This document shows, in pieces, positions 48,290-56,508 of a stretch of 64,000 nucleotides of DNA. The number at the start of each line of letters is the position of its first letter. The stretch's first letter is position 1. Position numbers and translations under genes: made by a program. The notes under the pieces were generated by a model. It saw only the letters and a list, made by a program, of their open reading frames with translations, was not told the DNA's origin and searched no databases. This DNA is from Mesorhizobium sp. M1D.F.Ca.ET.043.01.1.1 (GTDB taxonomy: Bacteria; Pseudomonadota; Alphaproteobacteria; Rhizobiales; Rhizobiaceae), in the NCBI RefSeq assembly GCF_003952385.1, contig NZ_CP034444.1, positions 1,860,001-1,924,000 of the forward strand, read 5' to 3'.

Positions 48290-48485
48290 CTTCCCTTCTC
48301 CCCTTGTGGGAGAAGGTGGATCGGCGCGCAGCGCCGAGACGGTTGAGGGGTGCTGGAAGGAATGAGACGTTGGCGTTCCCTGGAACACCCCTCATCCGAC
48401 CGAGCTTCGCTCGGCCACCGCCCGGGGGCGAGCCACGGGTCTCGCCCCGTCCTTCGGACCCCACAAGGGGAGAAGGGGAGGTCGG
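48290..48485. repeat. Mosaic palindromic element between hisS and hisZ
   Basis: Modules CTTCTCCCCTTGTGGGAGAAG, GGATCGGCGCGCAGCGCCGAGAC, GAGCTTCGCTC, and a closing ACAAGGGGAGAAGGGGAG are arranged as nested inverted repeats. It is the dispersed intergenic element type of Rhizobiales (RIME/RPE-like); related copies lie at 50,128, 50,622 and 58,140. Confidence 0.8.
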
Positions 48486-48489
48486 CGCC

Positions 48490-50055
48490 TTACCTGCCAC
48501 GAGCTCGCTCCTCGGCCTGCGCCGCCAATATCTTCTTCACCTCGGCGACCAGCTCGCCTTCCGCCACAGTCACCTGCGCCGGCCTTGCCGCCCGCCATTC
48601 GGCATTGTCGGTGATCTCGGCCGACATGCGGGCGCCTTCGATCAGGTCCTTGATCTGCACTTCGCCCCTGGCGCGCTCGTCGCCGCCCTGGATGACAGCG
48701 ACCGGGCTGCCGCGGCGATCGGCATATTTCAGCTGCGCCTTCATGCCGGCGCCGCCGAGATACATTTCGGAGCGGATGCCGGCCGCGCGCAGCTCGGCGA
48801 CCATCTTCTGGTAGCGGCCGAGGCTTGCCGTGTCCTTGTCCATGACGAGCACGACGACCGGGGCGATGACATCGGAAGTGTCGAGCTTGCCGAGGTTCTT
48901 CAGCGCCGTCATCAGCCGGGAGACGCCGATGGAGAAACCGGTCGCCGGCACCGGCTCGCCGCGAAAGCGCGACACCAGCCCGTCATAACGGCCGCCGCCG
49001 CCGACAGAACCGAAACGCACGATCTGGCCGTCCTCATTGGGTATCTCGGCCAGAAGTTCGGCTTCGAAGACGGGGCCGGTGTAGTATTCGAGGCCGCGCA
49101 CGACGGATGTGTCGATGAGCACGCGGCCGTCATAGCCTGCGGCATCCACCATGGCTGCTATCGCCGCAAGTTCGTCGACGCCCTCGCGACCGGTGTCGGC
49201 GAAATAGTCCAGCGTCTTCAGCCAGCGGATCTGGGCGGCGTTCGGCGAGATGTCGGTCGCGACCTCCAGCTTGCGCCATTCGCCCGCTGCCGTGCCAGGC
49301 TCGTAATTCATGAAATAGAGGACCGTCTCGATCGCCTTGCGCTCGAGGCCGGCGCCCTTGGTGAAGTCGCCGCTCTCGTCCTTGCGGCCGGCGCCCAGCA
49401 GTTGCGCGATACCTTCCGGCCCGATCTTGTCCAGCTTGTCGATCGCGCGCAGCACCGTCAGCCGGCGTCCCGCATTCTTGTCGCCGCCGAGGCCGATCGC
49501 CTCCAGAATGCCGTCCAGCACCTTGCGGTTGTTGACGCGGATGACGTAGTCGCCGCGCTTGATGCCGAGCGCTTCCATGACGTCGGCCATCATCATCGCC
49601 ATCTCGGCGTCGGCGGCGACGCCCGCAACGCCGTTCGGCGTGCCGATCGTGTCGGCGTCGAACTGCATGAACTGGCGGAAGCGGCCGGGGCCGGGCTTTT
49701 CGTTGCGGAACACCCAGCCGGAGCGGTAGCTGCGGTAGGGCTTCGGCAGCCGGTCATAATTCTCGGCGACGAAACGCGCCGTCGGCGCGGTCAGGTCGTA
49801 GCGCAGCGACAGCCACTGGTCGTCATCGTCCTGGAAGGAGAACACGCCTTCGTTCGGCCGATCCTGGTCGGGCAGGAATTTGCCCAATGCATCGGTGTAT
49901 TCGATCATCGGCTGGTCGACCGGCTCGAAACCGTAAAGCTCATAGACCGAGCGGATGGTCGCCATCATCTTCTCGACGGCGCGGATGTCTTCGGCGCCGC
50001 GGTCGGCAAACCCGCGCGGCAGCCGCGCTTTCGTCTTTTCCGATTTGTCGGCCAT
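48490..50055 (-). CDS. hisS: Histidyl-tRNA synthetase
   Basis: Charges tRNA-His. The 521-residue protein starts [20 protein letters not shown] and has class II motif 2 ([27 protein letters not shown]), the HisA box [28 protein letters not shown] and the C-terminal anticodon-binding domain ([10 protein letters not shown] ... [12 protein letters not shown]). The frame is open to 50,076, but the ATG at 50,055 matches the family start. It heads the hisS-hisZ-hisG group. Confidence 0.95.
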   Translation of the reverse strand: MADKSEKTKARLPRGFADRGAEDIRAVEKMMATIRSVYELYGFEPVDQPMIEYTDALGKFLPDQDRPNEGVFSFQDDDDQWLSLRYDLTAPTARFVAENYDRLPKPYRSYRSGWVFRNEKPGPGRFRQFMQFDADTIGTPNGVAGVAADAEMAMMMADVMEALGIKRGDYVIRVNNRKVLDGILEAIGLGGDKNAGRRLTVLRAIDKLDKIGPEGIAQLLGAGRKDESGDFTKGAGLERKAIETVLYFMNYEPGTAAGEWRKLEVATDISPNAAQIRWLKTLDYFADTGREGVDELAAIAAMVDAAGYDGRVLIDTSVVRGLEYYTGPVFEAELLAEIPNEDGQIVRFGSVGGGGRYDGLVSRFRGEPVPATGFSIGVSRLMTALKNLGKLDTSDVIAPVVVLVMDKDTASLGRYQKMVAELRAAGIRSEMYLGGAGMKAQLKYADRRGSPVAVIQGGDERARGEVQIKDLIEGARMSAEITDNAEWRAARPAQVTVAEGELVAEVKKILAAQAEERARGR

Positions 50056-50127
50056 GGGATAATCTTCTCTGGTCAATGGGCGCGCGTTTCCTAAACGATG
50101 CGGCTTGGAGCGGCAAGGGCGGCGACC

Positions 50128-50275
50128 TCTCCTTCTCCCCTTGCGGGAGAAGGTGGATCGGCGCGCAGCGCCGAGACGGATGAGGGGTGTTCCAGCGGAG
50201 TGAAGCGCCGGCTTTCCCTGGAAAACCCCTCATCCGGCCGCTGCGCGGCCACCTTCTCCCACAAGGGGAGAAGGA
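50128..50275. repeat. Mosaic palindromic element upstream of hisS
   Basis: CCTTCTCCCCTTGCGGGAGAAGG, then GGATCGGCGCGCAGCGCCGAGAC and a closing CTTCTCCCACAAGGGGAGAAG repeat the modules of the element at 48,290, with a central GGAAAACCCCTCATCCGG part. Confidence 0.8.
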
Positions 50276-50383
50276 AGAACTGAAACAAAACCACACCAAA
50301 ACGAAACAATTCCGCCATCAGCGCGGCATGCTGCAGACACAATCCAAGACGATAAAGCGCACCGAAACAAAGGGTTCGGGGCG

Positions 50384-50617
50384 ATGACCATGGCGGAAGA
50401 CATCATCGAGAGCGGCACTGCCAGGCTGCGGCCTGCCGGCAACCTCATGCCCAAGCCGGCGCAGCAGCCGGCCGGGCCGTTCGAGGTTACGGCGGAAGCG
50501 CAAAAGCCGACGCTGCGCGACGCGCTGGTGACCGGGCTGCTGGTGATCTACCCGGCCTTCGCGGCCGTGGCGGCCATCCTTGCTGGGCTGTTTTTGACCG
50601 GCGCCAGCAGCGTCTGA
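50384..50617 (+). CDS. Small hypothetical membrane protein
   Basis: A 77-residue protein: a hydrophilic N-terminal half with several prolines and one membrane span near the C-terminus (LVTGLLVIYPAFAAVAAILAG). GGTTCGGGGCG precedes the ATG. It converges on tag, with a perfect hairpin between the stops. Function unknown. Confidence 0.6.
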   Translation: MTMAEDIIESGTARLRPAGNLMPKPAQQPAGPFEVTAEAQKPTLRDALVTGLLVIYPAFAAVAAILAGLFLTGASSV

Positions 50618-50621
50618 GCTA

Positions 50622-50664
50622 GCGCACTTCCCCTTCTCCCCTTGTGGGAGAAGGGGAAGTGCGC
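50622..50664. terminator. Perfect 19-bp hairpin between convergent genes
   Basis: GCGCACTTCCCCTTCTCCC and GGGAGAAGGGGAAGTGCGC are exact complements around CTTGT. The hairpin fills the gap between the small membrane protein stop (50,617) and the tag stop (50,665), so it can serve both strands. Its core is a module of the dispersed palindromic elements. Confidence 0.7.
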
Positions 50665-51303
50665 TCACTTCGGCCTTTTAAATCTCTTCCGTTCCGCCTC
50701 CACCTCGGCGCGGCAGACGCAGCCTTCGAGGTGGTCGTTGACCAGGCCCATCGCCTGCATGAAGGCATAGACAGTGGTCGGGCCGACGAAGCTCCAGCCG
50801 CGCTTCTTCAGTTCCTTCGATATCCTGACCGAGACCGCCGTCGTCGGGTTGGCGCGCAGATGCGCGAGGTCGACGATTTCGGGCCGTTCATCGGGACCCG
50901 GCTCGAACTTCCAGAACCACGCGGCAAGTGAGCCGAATTCATCGACCATCTCGCGGGCCCGCCTGGCGTTGTTGATGGTCGAGACGATCTTGCCGCGGTG
51001 GCGGATGATGCCGGCATTGCCGAGCAGGCGTTCGACATCCTGATCGGTGAAGCGCGCCACCTTGTCGAAGTCGAAATTGGCGAAGGCCTCGCGGAAATTC
51101 TCGCGCTTGCGCAGGATGGTCAGCCAGGAGAGGCCGGACTGGAACCCTTCGAGACAGATCTTCTCGAACAGCCGGCGATCGTCCGTCACCGGCCTGCCCC
51201 ATTCATGGTCGTGATAGTGGAGATAGTCCGGCAGGTTGCCGTGCCAGAAGCAGCGCGCGACACCGTCGGGGCCATCCAGCAGGCCGGCATTTTCTTGTCC
51301 CAT
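50665..51303 (-). CDS. tag: DNA-3-methyladenine glycosylase I
   Basis: Removes 3-methyladenine from alkylated DNA. The 212-residue protein has the zinc-binding set of Tag: Cys and His near the N-terminus (ARCFWHGN ... YLHYHDHEWG) and the C-terminal HLEGCVCR, plus the catalytic-site glutamate in EGFQSGLSWLTIL and the GIIRHRGKI helix-hairpin. Length is normal with a slightly extended N-terminus. Confidence 0.9.
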   Translation of the reverse strand: MGQENAGLLDGPDGVARCFWHGNLPDYLHYHDHEWGRPVTDDRRLFEKICLEGFQSGLSWLTILRKRENFREAFANFDFDKVARFTDQDVERLLGNAGIIRHRGKIVSTINNARRAREMVDEFGSLAAWFWKFEPGPDERPEIVDLAHLRANPTTAVSVRISKELKKRGWSFVGPTTVYAFMQAMGLVNDHLEGCVCRAEVEAERKRFKRPK

Positions 51304-51519
51304 CAGAAGAATTCCATTCGTTAACGCGCTTCGGCGCGAGCTTTACCGTGGCTTTACCAGATTCCTGAACCGGCCGGTAACCACACCAAAAAGTTTACTG
51401 ACAAAGCGGTCTTTTACGCATTCCGATTCATGTTTTGCTTGCCGCTCCGCGCCAAGGTTCGCCACGCCGAGGGCCCCTTCCCCGCCCTTGGACGAGTTCG
51501 ACGATCAAGGTGCGTTCCG

Positions 51520-52251
51520 ATGAAGACAGCGTTCACTTTCGTGCTCGGCGCGGCCGCGGTGCTTACCGCCGGCGCGACGACCTCTTTCGCCAATGACCGT
51601 TACGCGGACAGGCCGCCGGTGATGGTGAGCCCCGACCTTTCGGCACCCTGGTTGCTGCAGCTTGGCCATGCGCCCGGCATCGTGCGCCCGGCCCGGCAGG
51701 CGACGCAGCAGCGGCTTTTCCAGGCGCAACCCGGCCAGCAGAGCACGGCTGCCGTGCAGCAGCCGGCCAAGCGCATGGTGATGCGGCCGCAGATCAACCC
51801 GATCTACCTGCCGCAGGAAGTCACCTATGACGGCCCGCAGAAGCCTGGCACCATCGTCATCGACACCCACCAGAACTTCCTCTTCCTGGTCGAGCAGAAC
51901 GGCAAGGCGCGGCGCTACGGCGTCGGCACCGGCAAGCCCGGCTTCGAATGGTCGGGCACACACAAGATCACCGACAAGAAGGTGTGGCCGGACTGGCGCC
52001 CGCCGGCGGTGATGATCAAGCGCGAGGCAGCCAAGGGCCGCTACCTGCCGACCTATCTGGCCGGCGGCATCGAGAACCCGCTCGGCGCGCGCGCGCTCTA
52101 TCTCGGCACCACCGAATACCGTATCCACGGCACCAACCAGCCCTGGACGATCGGCGGCGCGGTGTCGTCGGGCTGCATCCGGATGCGCAATGAGGATGTC
52201 GTCGACCTTTACGAGCGCGTGAAAGTCGGAACGACGGTCGAGGTGATATAG
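51520..52251 (+). CDS. L,D-transpeptidase (YkuD family)
   Basis: Periplasmic enzyme that forms 3-3 cross-links in peptidoglycan or attaches proteins to it. The 243-residue protein begins with a signal peptide (MKTAFTFVLGAAAVLTAGAT, cleaved near SFAND), has a proline/glutamine-rich linker, then the YkuD domain with IVIDTHQNFLFLVEQNG and the catalytic motif HGTNQPWTIGG followed by SSGCIRM containing the nucleophile Cys. Rhizobiales carry many paralogues and rely on 3-3 cross-links at the growth pole. Confidence 0.92.
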   Translation: MKTAFTFVLGAAAVLTAGATTSFANDRYADRPPVMVSPDLSAPWLLQLGHAPGIVRPARQATQQRLFQAQPGQQSTAAVQQPAKRMVMRPQINPIYLPQEVTYDGPQKPGTIVIDTHQNFLFLVEQNGKARRYGVGTGKPGFEWSGTHKITDKKVWPDWRPPAVMIKREAAKGRYLPTYLAGGIENPLGARALYLGTTEYRIHGTNQPWTIGGAVSSGCIRMRNEDVVDLYERVKVGTTVEVI

Positions 52252-52344
52252 TCACTGCGCATCAGCCAGTAAGGCGGCGCTGAGGCGTTTTTTGGCGCTT
52301 GCTGTTGCTCTGAAGCCATAGCGCGCTTTTAGGAGACGTGCTTA

Positions 52345-52433
52345 GACTGGCAACGAATACGGGGGACGGGTCGTGTGGGGATACGGCCAGTCACGAAAGG
52401 GCAGCACGGGAAACCGCGCTGCCCTTTTCGTTT
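52345..52433 (+). ncRNA. Candidate structured RNA with terminator upstream of folD
   Basis: GACTGGC (52,345-52,351) and GCCAGTC (52,386-52,392) close a G-rich internal segment (GGGGGACGGGTCGTGTGGGG). Six bases later comes a terminator hairpin, GGGCAGCACGG, GAAA loop, CCGCGCTGCCC, then TTTTCGTTT. It ends 108 bases before folD. It may be a folD attenuator, a separate small RNA, or just the terminator of the upstream transpeptidase gene. No known class was recognised. Confidence 0.4.
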
Positions 52434-52541
52434 CAGCTGGCTGCGACAGGTCGCCCCGAAAGCACGGTGTTTCGTTTTCAGAGCTGATTTCCAGCCCCTG
52501 CTCTGCTATTGCACAATTCCCCTCGCCAAAGGTCTTGAGTC

Positions 52542-53462
52542 ATGTCCCGGTCCGACGACAGCCGCTATCTCAAGGGTGGTCCGGTCGCCCAACGCATCAT
52601 CGCTTCCGTGCGCGAGGATGCGGCAATCGCCACCGCCGAAGGCTTTCCGCCGAAGCTGGTCTCGATCACCGTCGGCGATACCGACGCGGTCGATGTCTAT
52701 GTGCGCAACCAGCGTGCCAAGGCGGAGCTTGCCGGCATCGGCTTCGAGGAGCGGCGCTTTGCCGCCGACATCACGGCGGGCGAGCTTGAGGCCGCCATCC
52801 AAGGCCTCAACGCCGACCCGCGCGTCACCGGCATCATCATCCAGCGGCCGGTGCCGGCGCATATCCCGATCAAGACGCTGCAGGCGGCGGTGCATCCGCT
52901 GAAGGACGTCGAGGGCATGCATCCTGCCTCGATAGGCAACATCGTCTACAACCAGCTCGACCTCGCTCCCTGCACGGCGGCCGCCTCGGTCGAACTGCTC
53001 AAGGAGACCGGCCTCGATCTCAAGGGGCTCGAGGTGGTCGTCGTCGGCCATTCAGAGATCGTCGGCAAACCGATCGCCTTCCTGTTGATGAGCGAGGGCG
53101 CGACGGTGACGGTCTGCCACCACATGACGCGTTCGGTGGCGGCGCATGCGCGGCGCGCCGATGCGCTGTTCGTCGCCGTCGGCAAGCCGCGGCTGATCAA
53201 GGCCGACATGGTGAAGCCCGGTGCCTGCGTCATCGACATCGGCATCAATTCGGAAATCGGGCCGGACGGCGAAAGCCGCATCGTCGGCGACGTCGACACC
53301 GAGAGCGTGAAGGAGGTCGCCTCCTGGATCACGCCGGTGCCGGGCGGCGTCGGCCCGCTCACGGTGGCGATCCTACTGCGCAACACCATGGTGGCGCTCA
53401 ACCGCCAACGCGCGCTCTACCGCGCGACCTACGGCGTGGCGGACAAGCTCGCGGCGGAGTAG
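52542..53462 (+). CDS. folD: FolD-like methylenetetrahydrofolate dehydrogenase/cyclohydrolase paralogue
   Basis: A 306-residue protein with the overall FolD fold: VTGIIIQRPVPAH, VVVVGHSEIVGKPIAFLL for NADP binding, VIDIGINSEIG and PVPGGVGPLTVAILLRNT. Some active-site residues differ from standard FolD. In the YVxxKxKA helix the catalytic Lys position is Gln57 (YVRNQRAKA). The DVDGxHP motif reads DVEGMHP, with Glu124 for Asp, and PCTPxG reads PCTAAA. In human FolD-type enzyme the Lys is needed for cyclohydrolase activity. This may therefore be a dehydrogenase-only or repurposed paralogue; a normal FolD may exist elsewhere. Confidence 0.82.
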   Translation: MSRSDDSRYLKGGPVAQRIIASVREDAAIATAEGFPPKLVSITVGDTDAVDVYVRNQRAKAELAGIGFEERRFAADITAGELEAAIQGLNADPRVTGIIIQRPVPAHIPIKTLQAAVHPLKDVEGMHPASIGNIVYNQLDLAPCTAAASVELLKETGLDLKGLEVVVVGHSEIVGKPIAFLLMSEGATVTVCHHMTRSVAAHARRADALFVAVGKPRLIKADMVKPGACVIDIGINSEIGPDGESRIVGDVDTESVKEVASWITPVPGGVGPLTVAILLRNTMVALNRQRALYRATYGVADKLAAE

Positions 53463-54791
53463 TTATTCCGCAGCGATCAAACCGCTGTCGGAAACGCCTT
53501 CCGGTTTCGGGCCACCATAGGCCCAGTCGAGCAGTTTTATCGTGTGCACCACCGGCAGCTTCGCGGCGGAGGCGATCTGGGTGATGCAGCCGATGTTGCC
53601 GGTGGCGACGATCTCGGCGCCGGTCGCCTCGATGTTCCTGACCTTGCGGTCGCGAAGCCTGGCCGAAATCTCGGACTGCAGGATGTTGTAGGTGCCGGCC
53701 GAGCCGCAGCAGAGATGCCCTTCGCGCGGCTCGCGCACGACAAAGCCTGCCCTGCTGAGAAGCTCCTTCGGCTGTCGGGTGATCTTCTGGCCGTGCTGCA
53801 TCGAGCAGGCGGAATGATAGGCGACGATAATGCCCGGCTTGCGCACCGGCTCGGGCAGGTCGAGGCTGGCGAGATATTCGGTGATGTCCTTGGCCAGCGC
53901 AGAGATTCGCGCCGCCTTTTCGGCATAGGCCGGATCGAGGCGCAGCATGAAGCCATAGTCCTTGATCGTCGTGCCGCAACCGGATGCGGTGATGATGATG
54001 GCATCGAGCCCACCCTGGTCGATGGCGCGCGTCCATGCGTCGACATTTTGCCTGGCCGAGGCAAGGGCCTGATCCTCGCGACCCATGTGATGGACGAGCG
54101 CCCCGCAGCAGCCCTCGCCTGCCGGCACAACGACCTCGATGCCCAGCCGTGTCAGCAGGGAGACGGTCGCTTCGTTGATGGCCGGATCGAGCACCGACTG
54201 CGCGCAGCCTGTGAGGATGGCGACGCGGCCGCGTTTTTTGGTCCCCTGCCCCGCATGCGTGCCCGGCGAAGCCATCGGCGATGCCGGCGGGATCGACGAC
54301 GGCGCAAGCTTCAGCATCGCCGCGATCGGTCTCAGCGCCGGTAGCTTTTCGAACAGGCCGATGAACGGCCGGCCGAGGCCGGCGAGCTTCAACGCGGCGC
54401 GGAAGCGACCTGGGTAAGGCAGCACGAAAGCCAGCATGGCACGGTTCAGCCGGTCGAGCAGCGGCCGCTTGTAGGTCTTCTGGATATGGGCGCGGGCATG
54501 ATCGACGAGATGCATGTAGTTGACGCCCGACGGGCAGGTCGTCATGCAGGCCAAGCAGGACAGGCAGCGGTCGATATGGGTGACGATCTCCTTGTCCGCT
54601 GGTCGGCCGTTCTCCAGCATGTCCTTGATGAGATAAATGCGGCCGCGCGGCGAGTCCAACTCGTTGCCCAAGGTCACATAGGTCGGACAGGTGGCGGTGC
54701 AGAAGCCGCAATGCACGCATTTGCGCAGGATTTTTTCCGATTCCGCGACATGCGGGTCGGCAAGCTGGGCAAGGGAGAAATTGGTCTGCAC
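53463..54791 (-). CDS. glcF: Glycolate oxidase iron-sulfur subunit GlcF
   Basis: Electron-transfer subunit of glycolate oxidase, which feeds glyoxylate metabolism. The 442-residue protein has two 4Fe-4S motifs, CVHCGFCTATCPTY and CLSCLACMTTCPSG, and C-terminal cysteine-rich CCG domains (GEGCCGALVHHMG and HLCCGSAGTYNILQ). It directly adjoins folD tail to tail. It lies 10 bases after the DUF4870 gene in the glcD-glcE order. Confidence 0.94.
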   Translation of the reverse strand: MQTNFSLAQLADPHVAESEKILRKCVHCGFCTATCPTYVTLGNELDSPRGRIYLIKDMLENGRPADKEIVTHIDRCLSCLACMTTCPSGVNYMHLVDHARAHIQKTYKRPLLDRLNRAMLAFVLPYPGRFRAALKLAGLGRPFIGLFEKLPALRPIAAMLKLAPSSIPPASPMASPGTHAGQGTKKRGRVAILTGCAQSVLDPAINEATVSLLTRLGIEVVVPAGEGCCGALVHHMGREDQALASARQNVDAWTRAIDQGGLDAIIITASGCGTTIKDYGFMLRLDPAYAEKAARISALAKDITEYLASLDLPEPVRKPGIIVAYHSACSMQHGQKITRQPKELLSRAGFVVREPREGHLCCGSAGTYNILQSEISARLRDRKVRNIEATGAEIVATGNIGCITQIASAAKLPVVHTIKLLDWAYGGPKPEGVSDSGLIAAE

Positions 54792-54801
54792 TCAAAAATC
54801 C

Positions 54802-55191
54802 TTACTGCCCCAGTAGCCAGCTTTGCGGGTTCTTGACGGGCTCGCCGCGTTGCAGCGCCTGGATGCCCAGGATGCAACGGGCGATGAACCAGACGGCGAC
54901 GGCGAACATCAGCAGGAAGCCAATCACGAGCATCATCAGGACCACGGAGATCAGCGCGTAGAGAAGGCCGATCCAGAAAGTCCTGACCAGGAATGTGTAG
55001 TGGCTTTCGACGAAGCCGCCCGCCTTGCCGCGATTGATATAGGCAAGCACGATGCCGACAATGCCGGTGACGCCGACGACGAGGCTGGCGAGATAGAGAA
55101 TGTAGATGACCAGCGCGTTGGTTTGGCCTGGTTCCAGCCAGCGATCGGTCTGGCGTGCTCCGGTGTCTGGCCCTGGATTGGCGTTGCTCAT
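54802..55191 (-). CDS. DUF4870-type small membrane protein within the glc cluster
   Basis: A 129-residue protein with three membrane spans (about residues 26-50, 73-98, 99-118), including HYTFLVRTFWIGLLYALIS and a C-terminal IARCILGIQALQRGEPV, the DUF4870 pattern. Its start overlaps the glcE stop by four bases and it ends 10 bases before glcF, so it is translated as part of the glycolate oxidase operon. Whether it helps the complex at the membrane is not known. Confidence 0.82.
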   Translation of the reverse strand: MSNANPGPDTGARQTDRWLEPGQTNALVIYILYLASLVVGVTGIVGIVLAYINRGKAGGFVESHYTFLVRTFWIGLLYALISVVLMMLVIGFLLMFAVAVWFIARCILGIQALQRGEPVKNPQSWLLGQ

Positions 55192-56444
55192 GGTGCTCTT
55201 CCCTCCGTTGACCGAGGAAGAGTAACAGAGATGGAACCCGGCGCCATGCGGCCGGGGTTGAGAATGTGCTTCGGGTCGAACTCGGCCTTGAGCCGCGCCG
55301 ACAGTGCCGCCAGATGCGGCGGCTGCGGCTCGAATACCGGCAGTGCGGCGCGATGCGAGGCCGAGGCGCGCACCAGCGTCGCGTGGCCGCCGCCATGTTT
55401 GCGGATCAGTCCGCGCAGCAGCTCAGCCTCCGGGTCGTCCTCGCGCATCGACAGCCACACCAGTCCACCCTGCCAGTCGTAAAAGGCATCGACCGCGGCC
55501 TGCATGCGCAAGGCCATTACCATGTGATGCGCCTGCGAGGGCGCCATCGAGACGCGCCAGACCGGTCTCGCGGCGACGTCGGCGAAGGGGGCGCAATCGC
55601 GAATATCGCGCCAGATCGTCTTTGAGGCTTCGCCCGCGATCTCCTGCAGCGGGCCGGCCCTGCCGAGCAACTGCTTGAGCGCCTCGGTGCGATAGACGAC
55701 CGACGGCCCAAAGCCTTCTACGCGCAGCAGCGTCGCGGCGTCGGTGCCGAGATGGCCTTCGGCGACGCGCGCGGCGATCCGCTCCGACAGGTGCGCCGCG
55801 CTCGACACTTCGGCGCTGGAGCCGAGCGCCAGCGCCATTGCGGCGGCAGCGGCATCGTCGAGCAATCCACGAATGGCCAGCGTGACCTCGGTCTCGGCCG
55901 CCGGCAGAACCTTGAAGGTGACGTCGGTGAACACGGCCAGCGTGCCCCAGCTTCCCGCCATCAGCTTGGAAAGATCGTAGCCGGTGACGTTCTTGACGAC
56001 GCGGCCGCCCGACTTGAAGGCTTCGCCGCGTCCCGAGACCGCCGCTATGCCAAGAACATGGTCGCGCGCGGCACCTGCCTTGAGGCGACGCGGACCGGAC
56101 AGGTTCGAGGCGAGCACACCGCCCAACGTGCCCCTGCCCGGCTCGCTGCCGAGCAGGGGGGCGTAGTCCATCGGCTCGAAGGCGAATTGCTGGCCGTTTT
56201 CGGCAAGGAGCGCTTCGATCTCGGCGAGCGGCGTGCCGGCGCGCGCCGACAGCACCAGTTCGGCCGGCTCGTAGAGCGTCACGCCGGTGAGCTTGGAGAG
56301 GTCAAGCGTGTGCTCGGTCTGCAGCGGACGGCCAATGCCGCGCTTGGAGCCGTGGCCGAGGATTTCGAGCGGTGCTTCTTCGGCCGCTGCCCATTGGATG
56401 GTGGAGAGGACTTCGGCGGGGGCGGATGGGGCGAAGGTGGTCAT
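55188..56444 (-). CDS. glcE: Glycolate oxidase FAD-binding subunit GlcE
   Basis: A 418-residue FAD-binding (PCMH-type) protein starting MTTFAPSAPAEVLSTIQWAA. The FAD-binding region includes LELGHGSKRGIG-like ILGHGSKRGIGRPLQ, GSEPGRGTLGGVLASNLSGP and VVKNVTGYDLSKLMAGS, typical of GlcE. The frame is open upstream to 56,636, but 56,444 agrees with the family start. It is the second gene of glcD-glcE-DUF4870-glcF. Confidence 0.93.
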   Translation of the reverse strand: MTTFAPSAPAEVLSTIQWAAAEEAPLEILGHGSKRGIGRPLQTEHTLDLSKLTGVTLYEPAELVLSARAGTPLAEIEALLAENGQQFAFEPMDYAPLLGSEPGRGTLGGVLASNLSGPRRLKAGAARDHVLGIAAVSGRGEAFKSGGRVVKNVTGYDLSKLMAGSWGTLAVFTDVTFKVLPAAETEVTLAIRGLLDDAAAAAMALALGSSAEVSSAAHLSERIAARVAEGHLGTDAATLLRVEGFGPSVVYRTEALKQLLGRAGPLQEIAGEASKTIWRDIRDCAPFADVAARPVWRVSMAPSQAHHMVMALRMQAAVDAFYDWQGGLVWLSMREDDPEAELLRGLIRKHGGGHATLVRASASHRAALPVFEPQPPHLAALSARLKAEFDPKHILNPGRMAPGSISVTLPRSTEGRAP

Positions 56445-56508
56445 GAGCGCGCGCCTTTCCTCGCCGCGCAAAGCGGGGGAGAGGAACCCCAATTCTGAGA
56501 CCTCCCCA

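Noticed and set aside
52345..52392. ZTP (pfl) riboswitch before folD
   Set aside because: GGGTCGTG is present, but the second conserved block (CCGCCTGGGC) is absent.
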